Source: Lachnospiraceae bacterium (GTDB lineage: Bacteria; Bacillota; Clostridia; Lachnospirales; Lachnospiraceae). Taken from it: a DNA stretch of 64,000 bases. A program made the position numbers and the translations under genes. The stretch's first letter is position 1; each line of letters starts with the position of its first letter. Below, piece after piece: positions 33,552 to 42,664 of this stretch. The notes under the pieces are model-generated. The model was not told where the DNA came from, made no database searches, and saw only the letters and a program-made list of their open reading frames with translations. The stretch is from positions 1 through 64,000 of the forward strand of contig JAFRVD010000086.1 of NCBI GenBank assembly GCA_017441825.1. Direction: 5' to 3'.

Positions 33552-35237
33552 ATGGGAAAGAAATTACTGGCACTCCTTCTGGCTGTTGTCATGATCCTGT
33601 CTCTGGCTGCCTGCGGCGGCGCGTCCTCAACGGATGACACCAAGGCTCCGGCAACGGACAAGGCTGAAGAAGCAGAAGAACCGGCAGCTGAAGAAGCAGA
33701 AGATGCAGAAGAAGCTGAAGCTCCGGCAACGGACGGCGATGCATGGGATGCATGGGCTGACATCGACACCTCCGAGCACGTGGTCATCAATTACATGACG
33801 ACCGGGGACGCGCCCACAACGGGCTGCAACGACGAGATGCTTGCAGAGCTCAATAAGATCCTCACCGATAAGGTCAACGCTGAGATCAACATCTACTGGA
33901 TCTCCTGGACCGACTATCTTGCAAACTACAACCTGACGCTTGCCCGTATGGACGGTTCCGTCGACCTCGTCGGTTCCGCTACCGACTGGCTTGATGCATG
34001 GCCGAATGCAAAGAATGGTGCGTTCCTTGAGCTTTCCGAGGAAGATCTTAAGACCTACGCTCCCAAGACCTGGGCTTCTGTTCCTCAGGAGCACTGGGAT
34101 TACTGCAAGTATGACGGCGAGATATACTTTATGCCCGAAGATAACTATGCGCAGTGGACCAACCACGGCTTTGCGTACCGTCTGGACTGGGCCCGTGAAG
34201 CAGGCCTTGCTGACGGCGTGAAGAGCTGGGAAGACCTGACCACCTACTTCAAGTACGTTAAGGAAACCTACGGCGATCAGCTGATCGCGCTGTGGGATAC
34301 CGACGGCGGCGCATATCCGGCAGGCGGCTACATCCAGTCCCATACCGACTGGACCTCCCTCAACGGTATCTGCTCCGGTGCCCTTTGGGGCGCTTATGAC
34401 AGCGACGAGTTCACCGTTAAGTGTGAATATCTGGAAGAAACCGACAACCTGATCGCATACGCGAAGATGATGAAGGAATGGGACGAGATCGGCGTATGGC
34501 CGACCGACGTTCTTTCGAACACCGGCTCGGACAACAGACTGGAGTTCCGTCAGGGCAAGACCGCTGTTGAGCAGCATCATACCCAGACCTGGACCGGCCT
34601 TGTTTCTCCGAAGGCTTCCACCGACAATACGATGTACGTCGACAATCCCGATGCTGAAGTCGGCTTCTTCTACTATGGCATGGAGTCCAAGAACGTGAAG
34701 CGCGACCTCATCACACACGGTGTCTGCGCGATCTCCGCAGCTTCCAAGAATCCTGAGAGAGCTCTCATGGTCTACGATATGCTGAGAAACGACGCTGACT
34801 GCTACGACCTCTTCAACTACGGTATCAAGGGCCGCTCCTATGACGTTGATGAAAACGGCCTGAGATTTACGCCGGACAGCTACAATGCTGATACCGACAG
34901 CATTTCCACCAACTGGTGGTGGGGACGTAACGATGACCTCGAGATCCCGTCCGCTGCCATGAACTGGGATGCCATCAACGCACTGTACGAAGAGTACGAA
35001 GGCTTCGCGAAGCTGTATCCGTGGGAGAACTTCGTTCCGGATATGGATGCGATCCAGTCCTACGTCAACAACTGCCAGGACGTGTACACCAAGTACATGA
35101 AGCTGATCTGCTACGGTCAGTACGATGGCTCTGAAGAAGACATGGTCGCTGAATTCCAGCAGGCTCTTCGCGACGCCGGCGCTGAGAAGGTCACGGAAGC
35201 TCTTCAGGCTCAGTTTGACGCATTCTACGGAAAATAA
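33552..35237 (+). CDS. Extracellular sugar-binding lipoprotein (LplA-like)
   Basis: 561 residues: a lipoprotein signal ending LAAC (Cys21), a long acidic E/A-rich linker (about 25-60) and a family 1 solute-binding fold. It delivers oligosaccharides to the two upstream permeases. Aromatic-rich segments (NNWWW-like TNWWWGRND, YPWENFVPD) fit stacking on sugars. Codons such as gct and gaa are used much more than in the neighbours, the pattern of a very highly expressed gene. AGAGGAG precedes the ATG. Confidence 0.93.
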   Translation: MGKKLLALLLAVVMILSLAACGGASSTDDTKAPATDKAEEAEEPAAEEAEDAEEAEAPATDGDAWDAWADIDTSEHVVINYMTTGDAPTTGCNDEMLAELNKILTDKVNAEINIYWISWTDYLANYNLTLARMDGSVDLVGSATDWLDAWPNAKNGAFLELSEEDLKTYAPKTWASVPQEHWDYCKYDGEIYFMPEDNYAQWTNHGFAYRLDWAREAGLADGVKSWEDLTTYFKYVKETYGDQLIALWDTDGGAYPAGGYIQSHTDWTSLNGICSGALWGAYDSDEFTVKCEYLEETDNLIAYAKMMKEWDEIGVWPTDVLSNTGSDNRLEFRQGKTAVEQHHTQTWTGLVSPKASTDNTMYVDNPDAEVGFFYYGMESKNVKRDLITHGVCAISAASKNPERALMVYDMLRNDADCYDLFNYGIKGRSYDVDENGLRFTPDSYNADTDSISTNWWWGRNDDLEIPSAAMNWDAINALYEEYEGFAKLYPWENFVPDMDAIQSYVNNCQDVYTKYMKLICYGQYDGSEEDMVAEFQQALRDAGAEKVTEALQAQFDAFYGK

Positions 35238-35310
35238 TTCCGGATCCTGATCTCTGAGCGTCCGAGGGACAGATTGGACTTTGAGGACCGGAGGAGACCA
35301 TGAAGAAAGC

Positions 35311-35344
35311 GGGGTGCCGGTACGGACGTACCGGCATCCCTTAT
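35311..35344 (+). terminator. Terminator after the first transporter operon
   Basis: A 14-bp stem with one G-U pair (35311-35324 with 35327-35340) followed by TTAT. It separates the binding-protein gene from the lacI gene. Confidence 0.65.
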
Positions 35345-35395
35345 AAAGAAAACACCGGTCTCCCAGAGGGGACCGAATGACAGGACTATTCCAGC

Positions 35396-36442
35396 ATGAC
35401 GATATATGACATTGCGCGGGAGGCGGGAGTCTCTCCCGCAACAGTTTCCAGGGTACTGACCGGAAACGCCCGGGTAAGTCCGGAAAAAAGAGCGCGGGTG
35501 GAATCGCTTCTTGAGAAGCATAACTTCCAGCCGAACGAGCTCGCGAGAAGCCTTGTGCGCTCCAGAACAAAGAGCATCGGGCTTCTGATCGCCGACGTAC
35601 AGAATGAATACTATTCCTCACTTTTCCGCGCCTGCTCGAGAGCGGCGGAGGAGCGGGGCTATTCCCTTATGGTCGCGAACGGCTTTTCGGAGCTGGACGC
35701 GGAATACCACGCACTGACCCGTTTTGAAGAGCAGCAGATGGACGTGATCGCCGTGATCGGCGGCATGGTCGACAGGATCGAGCCGCCGGAGGGCTTTGTG
35801 GAGCGCCTCGAGCAGCTCAGAAAAAGGATCCCGGTCCTGGTTCTTGGAGAAGTCGAAAACTGCAGCTGCCCTTCCATCCGCTTAAACGACCGGAGCGCCA
35901 TGAAGGATATCATGGACCATCTCGCGAAGATGGGCAACCGGCGCTGCGCGATCATCGGCGGAATGAAGGAAGTGCGTTCAACCCTTGAAAAAAACAGGCA
36001 GTTCAGGGAGCTTTCCTCAGAATACGGTTTTGAACTGCATGAAGAATACATAGGCAACTGGAGCGATTACACGATCGAAGGCGCTTTTCTTGCGGCGGAG
36101 ATCTTCTTTGAAAAGCTGAGGAAGAAAAGTGTCCCGTTCCCGGAAGCCTTCGTAACGATCAATGACCTGACGGCGGCAGGCGTCCTGCATTACTGCCATA
36201 TGCACGGGATCCGCGTGCCGGAGGATATTTCGCTCGTGAGCTTTGACAACACGAGCTTTTCGCGGGTGCTTTCCCCGCCGTTATCCAGTGTGGACTACGG
36301 CTACGACGATTACGGCACGCTGATTGCGGACACGGCCATCCGGCTTGCGGAAAACAAGGAAGTGCCTTTGGTACAGGAGATCGAGACGCGGCTGGTCGTC
36401 CGTATTTCCAGCGGATACCAGCGGAACACGCACGTGGAATGA
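35396..36442 (+). CDS. LacI-family transcriptional regulator
   Basis: The 348-residue regulator starts with the helix-turn-helix TIYDIAREAGVSPATVSRVLTG and a hinge helix (NELARSLVRSRTKSIGLL), then a periplasmic-binding-type effector domain with IADVQNEYYSSLF and VSFDNTSFSRVL. It lies between a transporter operon and a GH31 gene, so it likely responds to a xylose- or arabinose-containing sugar and binds the TGAAATCGATTTCA sites (inference). The ATG has no good ribosome site, so translation may be weak. Confidence 0.92.
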   Translation: MTIYDIAREAGVSPATVSRVLTGNARVSPEKRARVESLLEKHNFQPNELARSLVRSRTKSIGLLIADVQNEYYSSLFRACSRAAEERGYSLMVANGFSELDAEYHALTRFEEQQMDVIAVIGGMVDRIEPPEGFVERLEQLRKRIPVLVLGEVENCSCPSIRLNDRSAMKDIMDHLAKMGNRRCAIIGGMKEVRSTLEKNRQFRELSSEYGFELHEEYIGNWSDYTIEGAFLAAEIFFEKLRKKSVPFPEAFVTINDLTAAGVLHYCHMHGIRVPEDISLVSFDNTSFSRVLSPPLSSVDYGYDDYGTLIADTAIRLAENKEVPLVQEIETRLVVRISSGYQRNTHVE

Positions 36443-36455
36443 TCAGGGGGGACTT

Positions 36456-38426
36456 ATGGAATATGTGACAAGAGACGGCAATGAACTGATCTTCCGGAAC
36501 AACGGGGAGACTATCGTGATCACGCCCTGGGGACGGGACAGCCTCCGGGTGCGCGCGGCGCTCATGGCGGAGATCCGGGACGACCGGTTCGCGCTGTTAC
36601 CCGCGGAGACGGATGATTCGGAGATCGAGATCAATGTCTCTTCGGAGCGCGGGACCGTCCGGAACGGAAAAATCACGGCAGTTGTTGAAACGGACGGCTG
36701 GAAGAAGAACGGCCGTCTGTCCTTTTATGATGAGAAGGGCGGGCTTCTCTTACGGGAGACGGACGGCGGCAATGCGCTGGCGCTGACTCCCAGGGAGTAC
36801 CAGCCCCTGACCGGCGGAGACTTTGCCCTGAACGTCACGTTTGAAGGGCGGGACGGGGAGCGCCTTTACGGTATGGGACAGTACCAGGAGGAGCAGGTGG
36901 ACTGGAAGGGCTGCACGCTCGAGCTCAAGCACCGGAATTCCCAGGCGAGCGTCCCCTTTGTGATCTCAAGCAAAGGCTACGGCTTCCTTTGGCATAACCC
37001 GGCCCTCGGCTACGTTTCCTTCGGCAGGAACCGTACGACCTGGCATGTGGACGCGACCCGGCAGATGGACTACTGGATCACGGCGGGGGACAGGCCGGCG
37101 GACATCAGCCGGAATTACGCGGACGCGACCGGCCACGTGCCGATGATGCCGGAGTACGGCCTGGGCTTCTGGCAGTGCAAGCTCCGCTACTGGAACCAGG
37201 AGCAGTTGCTGGAGGTCGCGCGGGAATATAAGAGACGGGGCCTTCCGATAGACGTCATCGTGATCGATTTCTTCCACTGGCCGCACATGGGCGACTACCG
37301 CTTCGACCCGGAATTCTTCCCGGATCCGGCCGCCATGGTGCGGGAACTTAAGGATATGGGCATCGAGCTCATGGTCAGCGTCTGGCCTCAGGTCGCGCTC
37401 ACCAGTGAAAACTACGAGGAAATGAAGCAGCAGGGACTCCTCATGCGCGCGGATTACGGCGAGCAGGTGGGCATGCGGTTCGTGGAGGACAGCATGTTCT
37501 GGGACGCGACGAACCCCCGCGCCCGCGCATATGTGTGGGATAAGTGCAAAAAGAACTATTACGACTACGGCATCCGCATCTTCTGGCTGGACGAGGCGGA
37601 GCCTGAGCTCGGGACCTACGATTTCCGGCATTACCGCTTCCAGGCGGGGAACGGCCAGCTTGTTGGCAACATCTATCCGCAGATGTACTCCCGCGCGTTC
37701 TATGAAGGCATGAAGGACGCGGGGCAGGAGGATCCGGTCAACCTGGTGCGCTGCGCGTGGGCCGGAAGCCAGCGGTACGGCGCGCTGGTCTGGTCCGGCG
37801 ATATCATGAGCGACTGGACGTACTTCCGGCGCCAGCTGTCCGCAGGGCTCAGCATGGGCGCCGCGGGCATACCGTGGTGGACGACGGACATCGGCGGGTT
37901 CCACGCGGGAGACCCGAAGAAGCCGGAATTCCGGGAGCTTTTAGTGCGCTGGTTCCAGTGGGGCTGCTACTGCCCGGTCATGCGGCTTCACGGCGACCGT
38001 TCGCCTTCCGTACCGGTTTACAGGAAGGACGGAACGCGCGTCTTAAATTCCGGCAGCGAGAACGAGGTCTGGAGCTTCGGCGAGGAAGCCTATCCGATCC
38101 TTGAGAAGTACATAAAACGCAGGGAAGAACTGCGGCCTTATGTGAGGGAGCTCATGCGGGAGGCGCACGAAAACGGCACGCCGCTTCTTCGCGGCATGTA
38201 CTATGAATTCCCTGAGGATCCGGCCTGCGATCTTCTGAAGGACCAGTACATGTTCGGCAGCAGGCTCCTGGTCGCGCCGGTCATGGAGCCGGGCGTGCGG
38301 GAGAGAAGCGTTTACCTTCCGGAAGGTAAGTGGAAGAACGTGGATACCGGCGAAGGGCTTACGGGCGGCTGCCGCGTGACGGTCCCGGCACCGCTTACCT
38401 GCATACCGGTGTTCGAGAAGCTGTAA
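36456..38426 (+). CDS. Glycoside hydrolase family 31, alpha-xylosidase-like
   Basis: 656 residues from ATG 36456 (CAGGGGGG precedes it; the open frame upstream overlaps lacI). The nucleophile Asp379 is in IFWLDEAEPEL and the acid/base Asp449 in VWSGDIMSDW. N-terminal beta-sandwich (about 1-210), (beta/alpha)8 barrel (about 215-560) and C-terminal beta domain are in the usual order. WLDEAEPE rather than the WxDMNE of alpha-glucosidases favours alpha-xylosidase, an activity needed for xyloglucan oligosaccharides. No signal peptide. Confidence 0.88.
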   Translation: MEYVTRDGNELIFRNNGETIVITPWGRDSLRVRAALMAEIRDDRFALLPAETDDSEIEINVSSERGTVRNGKITAVVETDGWKKNGRLSFYDEKGGLLLRETDGGNALALTPREYQPLTGGDFALNVTFEGRDGERLYGMGQYQEEQVDWKGCTLELKHRNSQASVPFVISSKGYGFLWHNPALGYVSFGRNRTTWHVDATRQMDYWITAGDRPADISRNYADATGHVPMMPEYGLGFWQCKLRYWNQEQLLEVAREYKRRGLPIDVIVIDFFHWPHMGDYRFDPEFFPDPAAMVRELKDMGIELMVSVWPQVALTSENYEEMKQQGLLMRADYGEQVGMRFVEDSMFWDATNPRARAYVWDKCKKNYYDYGIRIFWLDEAEPELGTYDFRHYRFQAGNGQLVGNIYPQMYSRAFYEGMKDAGQEDPVNLVRCAWAGSQRYGALVWSGDIMSDWTYFRRQLSAGLSMGAAGIPWWTTDIGGFHAGDPKKPEFRELLVRWFQWGCYCPVMRLHGDRSPSVPVYRKDGTRVLNSGSENEVWSFGEEAYPILEKYIKRREELRPYVRELMREAHENGTPLLRGMYYEFPEDPACDLLKDQYMFGSRLLVAPVMEPGVRERSVYLPEGKWKNVDTGEGLTGGCRVTVPAPLTCIPVFEKL

Positions 38427-38441
38427 CGATCGTAAATACAA

Positions 38442-38486
38442 GACCCATGGAGCGGTTCGGAAAGCCGTCCCATGGGTCCTTTTTTG
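38442..38486 (+). terminator. Terminator after GH31
   Basis: GACCCATGG (38442-38450) pairs with CCATGGGTC (38470-38478), with an inner CGG/CCG extension, followed by CTTTTTTTG. Confidence 0.88.
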
Positions 38487-38763
38487 TTGAAAAATACTGC
38501 ACATGGTAAAAAGATTTACGAAAACAGATTTTTGTGCATTATACACAAAATACTTTACGAAAATTTTGTCAGATATCCGAAAATTGGCAGGTTTAACGAT
38601 TTTCCTTGACAACGTGGGGCTCCCGGTTGTAAAAAAGAACTAACGATGGTAAAACGATTTACCTGCATTTCGAAAACGATTTCAAACGACCTGCATCCGG
38701 TGCTTTTTCGTGATGCCGGGGACAAACGGATTTTGACTCCCGAAAGTTTTATGGAGGTCTCAG
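38487..38763 (+). promoter_or_regulatory. Regulatory region of the second transporter operon
   Basis: This A/T-rich intergenic stretch has no gene. TTGACA at 38606-38611 is followed at 18 bp by TAAAAA (38630-38635), a plausible promoter. LacI-like boxes with a central AACGATTT or AAGATTT core lie at 38506-38519, 38649-38662 (GTAAAACGATTTAC) and 38671-38684 (CGAAAACGATTTCA), with a weaker one at 38591-38604 just before the -35 box. They differ from the perfect sites of the first operon at one or two positions per half. Confidence 0.6.
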
Positions 38764-39678
38764 ATGCTGAAGAACAAAAAGAAGGCAAGGGCATACAAGG
38801 AATTCCTGCTGGTCCTGCCGTTTATTCTGCTGGTCGCCATCTTTTCCTATTATCCGCTGTACGGCTGGATATACGCATTCTTTGATTACAAGCCGCCCAA
38901 GCCGCTTTCACAGTCGGCTTTTGTCGGCTTTAAGTGGTTTACGAACATCGTCAGCAACAAGATCAAGACTCAGGAGATCCTGCGTGTTCTCAAGAACACC
39001 TTCGCGATGAGCGGACTGAGCCTCCTGTTCTCCTGGTTCCCGATGATGTTCGCCGTCTTCCTTAACGAGATCAAGTGCGTCCCGTTCAAGAAATTCGTTC
39101 AGACCGTTACCACGCTCCCGAACTTCATCAGCTGGGTCCTTGTCTACTCCATCGCGTACAGCATCTTCTCGAGCACCGGCGCAGTGAACTCCGTGCTTCA
39201 GAGCATGGGTCTTGCAGATAAGCCCATCATGTTCCTTCAGTCCAGCGAGCACATCTGGTTCAAGATGTGGCTCTGGCTGACCTGGAAGAACGCCGGCTGG
39301 GCAGCCATCATGTACCTGGCGGCCATCTCCGGCATCGATGAACAGCTGACGGAAGCCGCCCGCGTGGACGGCGCTTCCAGATGGCAGGTCATCTGGCACA
39401 TCACGGTGCCCAGCCTCCTGCCCACTTATTTCGTCCTGCTCATGATCAGCCTGGCCAACTTCCTTTCGAACGGCATGGAGCAGTACTACGTGTTCAGCAA
39501 TTCGTTCAACAAGTCCTCCATCGAGGTCCTGGACCTGTACGTCTATAATATGGCGATAGGCGCCGGAGGGTATTCGATCTCCACCGCGGTCAGTATGCTG
39601 AAATCCGTGGTCAGCGTGATCCTCCTGTTTACCACGAATACCATTTCAAAGGCGGTACGCGGAGAAGGCTTCATTTAA
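38764..39678 (+). CDS. Sugar ABC transporter permease (LplB type), second system
   Basis: 304 residues with six membrane segments. The EAA loop is LTEAARVDGASRWQVIWHITVPSLLPTY near residue 200. It starts with a lysine-rich cytoplasmic tail (KNKKKARAYKEF). GGAGG lies 8 nt before the ATG. It forms a second CUT1 channel with the next gene and is only distantly similar to the first system, indicating a different ligand rather than a recent duplication. Confidence 0.93.
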   Translation: MLKNKKKARAYKEFLLVLPFILLVAIFSYYPLYGWIYAFFDYKPPKPLSQSAFVGFKWFTNIVSNKIKTQEILRVLKNTFAMSGLSLLFSWFPMMFAVFLNEIKCVPFKKFVQTVTTLPNFISWVLVYSIAYSIFSSTGAVNSVLQSMGLADKPIMFLQSSEHIWFKMWLWLTWKNAGWAAIMYLAAISGIDEQLTEAARVDGASRWQVIWHITVPSLLPTYFVLLMISLANFLSNGMEQYYVFSNSFNKSSIEVLDLYVYNMAIGAGGYSISTAVSMLKSVVSVILLFTTNTISKAVRGEGFI

Positions 39679-39743
39679 TGTCGGAACAGTTTCCGGTGCT
39701 TTCGGATCCCGGTATCAGCTGCCCTTAAGGAAAGGAACATGCT

Positions 39744-40688
39744 ATGGCTGCAAAAAATAAAACGAAACTGAACAGATCGCAGGGTGTCCATTATAAAATG
39801 GGCATGTCCGAACGCCTGATGATGGTCGTCACATATTTCGTATACATCCTCTTCGCGTTCGTATGCTTCTATCCGTTCTACTACATCCTGATCAACTCGA
39901 TCAGCAATAACGATCTCAGCGCCAGAGGCAAGGTGCTTATCGTACCGCTGGGAGTGCATTTCAAGAACTTTGTCGCCGTGGCAAAGATCCAGGGCCTGTC
40001 CCAGGCATTCCTGGTCTCTGTCGGAAGAACGGTGGTCGGCGCGGGGCTGACCGTTATCACCGCAGGCTTCCTGGGGTTCATGTTCACCCGGGACACCATG
40101 TGGGGCAGAAAGTTCTGGTACAGGTTCGTGGTCGCGACCATGTACTTCAACGCAGGTATCATTCCCTGGTTCCTGACGATGAGCAACCTCGGCCTCAAGA
40201 ACAACTTCTGGGGATACATCTTCCCGCTGGTAGTTCAGCCGTTCAATATTATCCTGTGTAAAACGTTTGTGGAGTCAACGCCAAAGGCGCTGCAGGAGGC
40301 CGCGGAAATTGACGGCGCGGGCACGCTGACCGTCTTCTTCAGGGTCATCCTGCCCATCATCAAGCCGATCCTGGCAACTGTTGCGATCTTTGCCGCAGTC
40401 GGACAGTGGAACGCTTTCCAGGACACACTGTTACTTGTCACGACCCCGAAGCTCTACACGCTCCAGTTCGTGCTGTACCAGTACCTCACCCAGGCGAACT
40501 CGCTGAAGGCCATCATCAACAGTCAGATGTCCACGGAATCTATCGCGGCAAGCTTAGCGCATTCCCAGACACAGACGTCCATCCGTATGACGGTCACCAT
40601 CGTCGTCGTATTCCCGATCATCTGCGTGTACCCGTTCTTCCAGCGGTATTTCACGTCCGGCATCATGATCGGAGCCGTCAAAGGCTGA
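39744..40688 (+). CDS. Carbohydrate ABC transporter permease (LplC/YtcP type), second system
   Basis: 314 residues, six membrane segments, EAA loop LQEAAEIDGAGTLTVFFRVILPI near residue 185 and C-terminal FFQRYFTSGIMIGAVKG. It follows the first permease by 65 bp with AAGGAAAGG before the ATG. Confidence 0.94.
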   Translation: MAAKNKTKLNRSQGVHYKMGMSERLMMVVTYFVYILFAFVCFYPFYYILINSISNNDLSARGKVLIVPLGVHFKNFVAVAKIQGLSQAFLVSVGRTVVGAGLTVITAGFLGFMFTRDTMWGRKFWYRFVVATMYFNAGIIPWFLTMSNLGLKNNFWGYIFPLVVQPFNIILCKTFVESTPKALQEAAEIDGAGTLTVFFRVILPIIKPILATVAIFAAVGQWNAFQDTLLLVTTPKLYTLQFVLYQYLTQANSLKAIINSQMSTESIAASLAHSQTQTSIRMTVTIVVVFPIICVYPFFQRYFTSGIMIGAVKG

Positions 40689-40701
40689 TCACGGTATCTT
40701 G

Positions 40702-40717
40702 CATGGCGCGCGCCATG
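40702..40717. other. Perfect 16-bp palindrome before the second binding-protein gene
   Basis: CATGGCGCGCGCCATG is exactly self-complementary. It lies in the 69-bp gap between permease and binding protein, the same place as the hairpin cluster in the first operon, and has no U-tract. Confidence 0.6.
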
Positions 40718-40757
40718 TAAAATATAAGAACAAAAAATTCTTTCAAGGAGGAGAAAC

Positions 40758-42530
40758 ATGAAGAAACTGTTAAGTCTGATCCTTGCACTCGTCATGGTGG
40801 TTTCTCTGGCTGCATGTACCGTAGCACCCGCTGATGAAGGTACGAAGCCCGCTGAAACGGAAGCTGAAGGCGAGAAGGAAGCAGAACCCGCAGCTGAAGG
40901 CGAAGAAGAGCCCGCAGCTACCGGTGAGCTCATGACCATCGAGATCTACGATGCTGCTGCAAACTTCCACGGCGTACAGTCCGGCTGGTTCGCAAAAGTC
41001 ATCAAGGACCGCTTCAATCTTGAGCTGAACATCATCGCTCCGCAGGTCGCAGGCGACGCGATCTACCAGACCAGGACTGCTGAAGGCGCCCTGGGCGACA
41101 TCGTGATCCTGGACAAGGGCGATTTCCTGGACTGCCTTGAGAACGGCCTGATCAAAGACATCAGCGACAAGCTTCCCGAGTGCGAGAACATCATGAAGTT
41201 CAAGGTCCAGATCGACAACTACAACCAGAACCTCGGCAAGGGCGAAGGCGTCTACTACGGTATCCCCGCACAGATGACCGACACCTCTCCGACAACTCTT
41301 TCCAGTGAGAACGTTTATTCTTCGATCTGGCTCCGCTGGGACCAGTACAAGGCGATCGGCATGCCCGACATCGCAGATCTTGACGGCCTTTTAGATGTCC
41401 TTGCAAAGATCCACGAAGAGTTCCCCACCAACGATGCCGGCGACCCCGCATATCCCTTCACGCTGTGGCCTGACTGGGACGGCGGCGACAACATGATCGG
41501 TATCGCGAACATCGTTCAGCTGACCACCTGGTACGGCGACAAGATCAAGGAATCCGCGATCCTGAAGCCGGACAACACCTTCACAAAGATCTATGACAGA
41601 ACCGCTGGTTACTACAAGATCGCGAAGTTCCTGAACGACGCTTATCAGCGCGGCCTCGTTGATCCGGACTCCGGCACCCAGGACTGGAACACTGTTATGA
41701 ACAAGATCAGTAACGGCCAGGTCAACTTCCTGTGGTACTCCTGGCAGCAGGGCTTCTGGAACAGCATGGACCGTAAGGAGGACGGCACCGCATTCGCAGT
41801 TATTCCTGTAGAAGATATGCTGTACTACGCTGACGCTGACAACTACTACGGCTCCACCAGAGTCTGGGGTATCGGCTCTCAGGTAGAAGGCGAGAAGTAC
41901 GACCGTATCATGGAGTTCCTTGACTGGTACGCTTCTCCGGAAGGACTTTCCTTCGAGCACAACGGCATCGAAGGCTTCACCTATGTAGTCAACGAAGACG
42001 GCACCCGCACCCAGATCAACTCCAACGCCCTTATGGACAACCTTGAGGTTCCGGCTGAATACGGCGGAGGTGGATACAACGACGGCTCCAACCAGATCAA
42101 CCAGTGGCTGTGCGAAGCGATCTGCATGAACCCCGAGACCGGCGAGCCCTACTCCGTAAGCGAGTGGAAGAGCTACAAGGAAGCCAACATGACCGAAATG
42201 AAGCGTGAGTGGCAGGAGAAGTACGGCGCCGAGGATCCGGTAGACTGGATGGAAAAGAACGGCAAGCTTCTTGCTTCCCCGAACGTTCAGGTTCCGCTTG
42301 ACACCTATTCTTCCGAACTGTCTGTCATCCGCAACAACGTCAACACCCAGCTCTGCGACTACAGCTGGAAGCTGATCTTCGCTGCTGACGACGATGCTTT
42401 CGAAGCTCTTTGGGATGAAATGACCGAGATGCTCAACGGCTACGATTACGAGCAGCTGTACGAATTCGACTGCGCGAACTACCAGAAGGAAGTTGACGCG
42501 AAGGAAGCGGCAAAGGCAGCAGCTGAATAA
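40758..42530 (+). CDS. Extracellular sugar-binding lipoprotein, second system
   Basis: 590 residues with a lipoprotein signal ending LAAC (Cys20), an acidic linker and a large solute-binding fold of the LplA type. It feeds the two permeases upstream. Codon use is again that of a highly expressed gene (gct, gaa, cgt). The gene ends with two structured 3' elements: a pseudoknot-shaped pair of inverted repeats and a strong terminator. AAGGAGG lies before the ATG. Confidence 0.93.
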   Translation: MKKLLSLILALVMVVSLAACTVAPADEGTKPAETEAEGEKEAEPAAEGEEEPAATGELMTIEIYDAAANFHGVQSGWFAKVIKDRFNLELNIIAPQVAGDAIYQTRTAEGALGDIVILDKGDFLDCLENGLIKDISDKLPECENIMKFKVQIDNYNQNLGKGEGVYYGIPAQMTDTSPTTLSSENVYSSIWLRWDQYKAIGMPDIADLDGLLDVLAKIHEEFPTNDAGDPAYPFTLWPDWDGGDNMIGIANIVQLTTWYGDKIKESAILKPDNTFTKIYDRTAGYYKIAKFLNDAYQRGLVDPDSGTQDWNTVMNKISNGQVNFLWYSWQQGFWNSMDRKEDGTAFAVIPVEDMLYYADADNYYGSTRVWGIGSQVEGEKYDRIMEFLDWYASPEGLSFEHNGIEGFTYVVNEDGTRTQINSNALMDNLEVPAEYGGGGYNDGSNQINQWLCEAICMNPETGEPYSVSEWKSYKEANMTEMKREWQEKYGAEDPVDWMEKNGKLLASPNVQVPLDTYSSELSVIRNNVNTQLCDYSWKLIFAADDDAFEALWDEMTEMLNGYDYEQLYEFDCANYQKEVDAKEAAKAAAE

Positions 42531-42532
42531 TC

Positions 42533-42575
42533 CATACCAAACTTAAGAACTAAAATATCTGGTATGCTTTAGTTC
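42533..42575 (+). other. Interleaved inverted repeats (pseudoknot-shaped) in the 3' UTR
   Basis: CATACCA (42533-42539) pairs with TGGTATG (42560-42566), and GAACTAAA (42547-42554) pairs with TTTAGTTC (42568-42575). The two perfect stems are interleaved, the geometry of an H-type pseudoknot, or of two mutually exclusive hairpins. Confidence 0.7.
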
Positions 42576-42578
42576 ACG

Positions 42579-42607
42579 GAGCCCGCACTTCGGTGCGGGC
42601 TCTTCTT
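42579..42607 (+). terminator. Rho-independent terminator after the second binding protein
   Basis: GAGCCCGCAC (42579-42588), loop TTCG, GTGCGGGCTC (42593-42602), then TTCTT: a textbook terminator with a stable UUCG-type loop. Confidence 0.95.
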
Positions 42608-42664
42608 AAAAGAATATTCTTAAAGAAATATCACCGACAGCAAAAGACACGACAGGAGGGATCT

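Noticed and set aside
33627-35621. 664-residue open frame on the minus strand
   Set aside because: It is antisense to the binding-protein gene and into lacI, arising from G/C-biased third positions; the plus-strand proteins are clear family members.
36324-36455. 44-residue N-terminal extension of the GH31 enzyme
   Set aside because: It lies inside the end of lacI in another frame and is Arg-rich; ATG 36456 has a ribosome site and starts the domain.
42593-42664. Upstream start of the beta-helix protein
   Set aside because: It would begin within the terminator of the previous operon; ATG 42665 behind AGGAGGG is better.
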